Positions 5,511 to 6,067 of a DNA stretch of 6,067 nt are shown piece after piece (the first letter of the stretch is position 1; each line of letters opens with the position of its first letter). The stretch lies in NCBI GenBank assembly GCA_002393575.1, contig DGSN01000060.1, positions 1-6,067 of the forward strand, in the 5' to 3' direction. A program made the translations under genes and the position numbers. Origin of the DNA: Prevotellaceae bacterium UBA4361 (GTDB taxonomy: Bacteria > Bacteroidota > Bacteroidia > Bacteroidales > Bacteroidaceae). The notes under the pieces were generated by a model. The model did not search any database. It saw only the letters and a list, made by a program, of their open reading frames with translations, and had not been told where the DNA came from.

Positions 5511-6067
5511 ATGAAAAGAATCCTAATCATCGTATTGATAACATGCTCGGCCTCGATGGGATGGGCACAGACAGATCGTTTTTGCATTGCCAAGGATGGA
5601 AAGGCAGCAACAATTGTTGTAGATGAAAATGATTGGAAAGGTGTGATTCGCGCAGCCTATGATCTCGGTGATGATGTTCGGAAGGTGACAGGAATGGCTT
5701 CAAAGGTTGACATCCGTTCATCTGTTGGGTTTCAGCAGTCTTCCATCCTCGTAGGCACCATCGGCAAGAGCCGTCCTATCAATCGGCTCATCAAGCAGAA
5801 GAAACTCGACATAAAGAGAATCAAGGGTAAGTGGGAGGCATACCATATTGAAGTCATCGACGGAAATCTTGTAATCGCAGGCAGCGACAAGCGAGGCACC
5901 ATCTACGGCATCTACGAAATATCAAACCGCATCGGCGTCTCACCTTGGTACTGGATGGCAGATGCGCCAGTTGTGCACAAGGACGAACTGTGGTGGAAAG
6001 CTTCCATCACAGAGCAATGGCCTGCGGTGAAATATCGCGGGTTTTTCATCAACGATGAGTGGCCCTC
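5511..6067 (+). CDS. GH115 xylan-type alpha-glucuronidase, N-terminal part (cut by window end)
   Basis: Only 185 complete codons are visible; family members are usually 800-1000 residues. GH115 enzymes remove alpha-1,2-linked glucuronic or 4-O-methylglucuronic acid from internal xylose units of glucuronoxylan, and some act on arabinogalactan glycans. The signal peptide is MKRILIIVLITCSASMGWA, cut before Q20. The N-terminal domain carries the family pattern: SSILVGTIGKS (about 78-88), LVIAGSDKRGTIYGIYEIS (about 120-138), IGVSPWYWMAD (about 141-151), and the domain-junction motif VKYRGFFINDEWP (173-185) at the window edge. The catalytic residues lie beyond the end, so activity cannot be judged. 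It starts 8 bases after the GH29 stop, with no terminator and no Shine-Dalgarno sequence, so it belongs to the same operon. The alternative, a GH67 or GH20-like N-terminal domain, is less likely because of the AGSDKRG...PWYW...YRGFFINDE series. Confidence 0.9.
   Translation, partial: MKRILIIVLITCSASMGWAQTDRFCIAKDGKAATIVVDENDWKGVIRAAYDLGDDVRKVTGMASKVDIRSSVGFQQSSILVGTIGKSRPINRLIKQKKLDIKRIKGKWEAYHIEVIDGNLVIAGSDKRGTIYGIYEISNRIGVSPWYWMADAPVVHKDELWWKASITEQWPAVKYRGFFINDEWP

Noticed and set aside
5529..5570. Possible lipobox in the GH115 signal peptide (LITC)
   Set aside because: Thr directly before Cys does not fit the lipobox, and the hydrophobic core continues to a signal peptidase I site (GWA/Q).
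1..6067. tRNA, rRNA, CRISPR array, insertion sequence or attachment site
   Set aside because: Coding sequence accounts for all but the 204-base divergent region and one 8-base gap; no spaced direct repeats, transposase motifs, terminal inverted repeats or tRNA-like folds were seen.

Overview
The window looks like a carbohydrate-degradation locus from a Bacteroidota member, most like a gut or rumen Prevotella or Bacteroides relative. Four things support this. The two promoters match the Bacteroidota -7 box TAnnTTTG. The start codons lack Shine-Dalgarno sequences. The window consists entirely of secreted glycan-active or glycan-binding proteins. The GH5 enzyme carries a short C-terminal tail typical of secreted Prevotella/Bacteroides proteins. 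Genus and species cannot be fixed from the sequence alone.

Layout: the left third (complement 1-2229) is the first 743 codons of a very large secreted modular protein transcribed leftward and running off the window. It has a signal peptide, a lectin-like N-terminal beta domain and two beta-sandwich domains that look carbohydrate-binding, separated by alpha-helical spacers. A 204-base divergent control region (2230-2433) follows. To its right, three tightly packed genes run rightward: a GH5 endo-glycanase (2434-3756), a GH29 alpha-L-fucosidase with C-terminal beta-sandwich modules (3757-5502; its ATG directly abuts the GH5 stop), and the N-terminal 185 codons of a GH115 alpha-glucuronidase (5511 to the window end). 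All four proteins have N-terminal export signals.

How the genes fit together: GH5 would cut a backbone, GH29 would remove alpha-L-fucose (or a related L-sugar), and GH115 would remove alpha-linked (4-O-methyl-)glucuronic acid side groups. That is a toolkit for a decorated plant polysaccharide such as a complex glucuronoxylan or an arabinogalactan-type glycan; the exact substrate is inference. No SusC/SusD pair, sensor or transporter lies inside the window.

The most notable observation is in the divergent control region. Each promoter has the octamer TGAAACAT in the same orientation relative to transcription and exactly 29 bases before its TAnnTTTG box. A further inverted copy lies between them. 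This suggests that one unidentified activator controls both the enzyme operon and the divergent binding-type protein, which would tie the unrecognised protein to the same glycan pathway.
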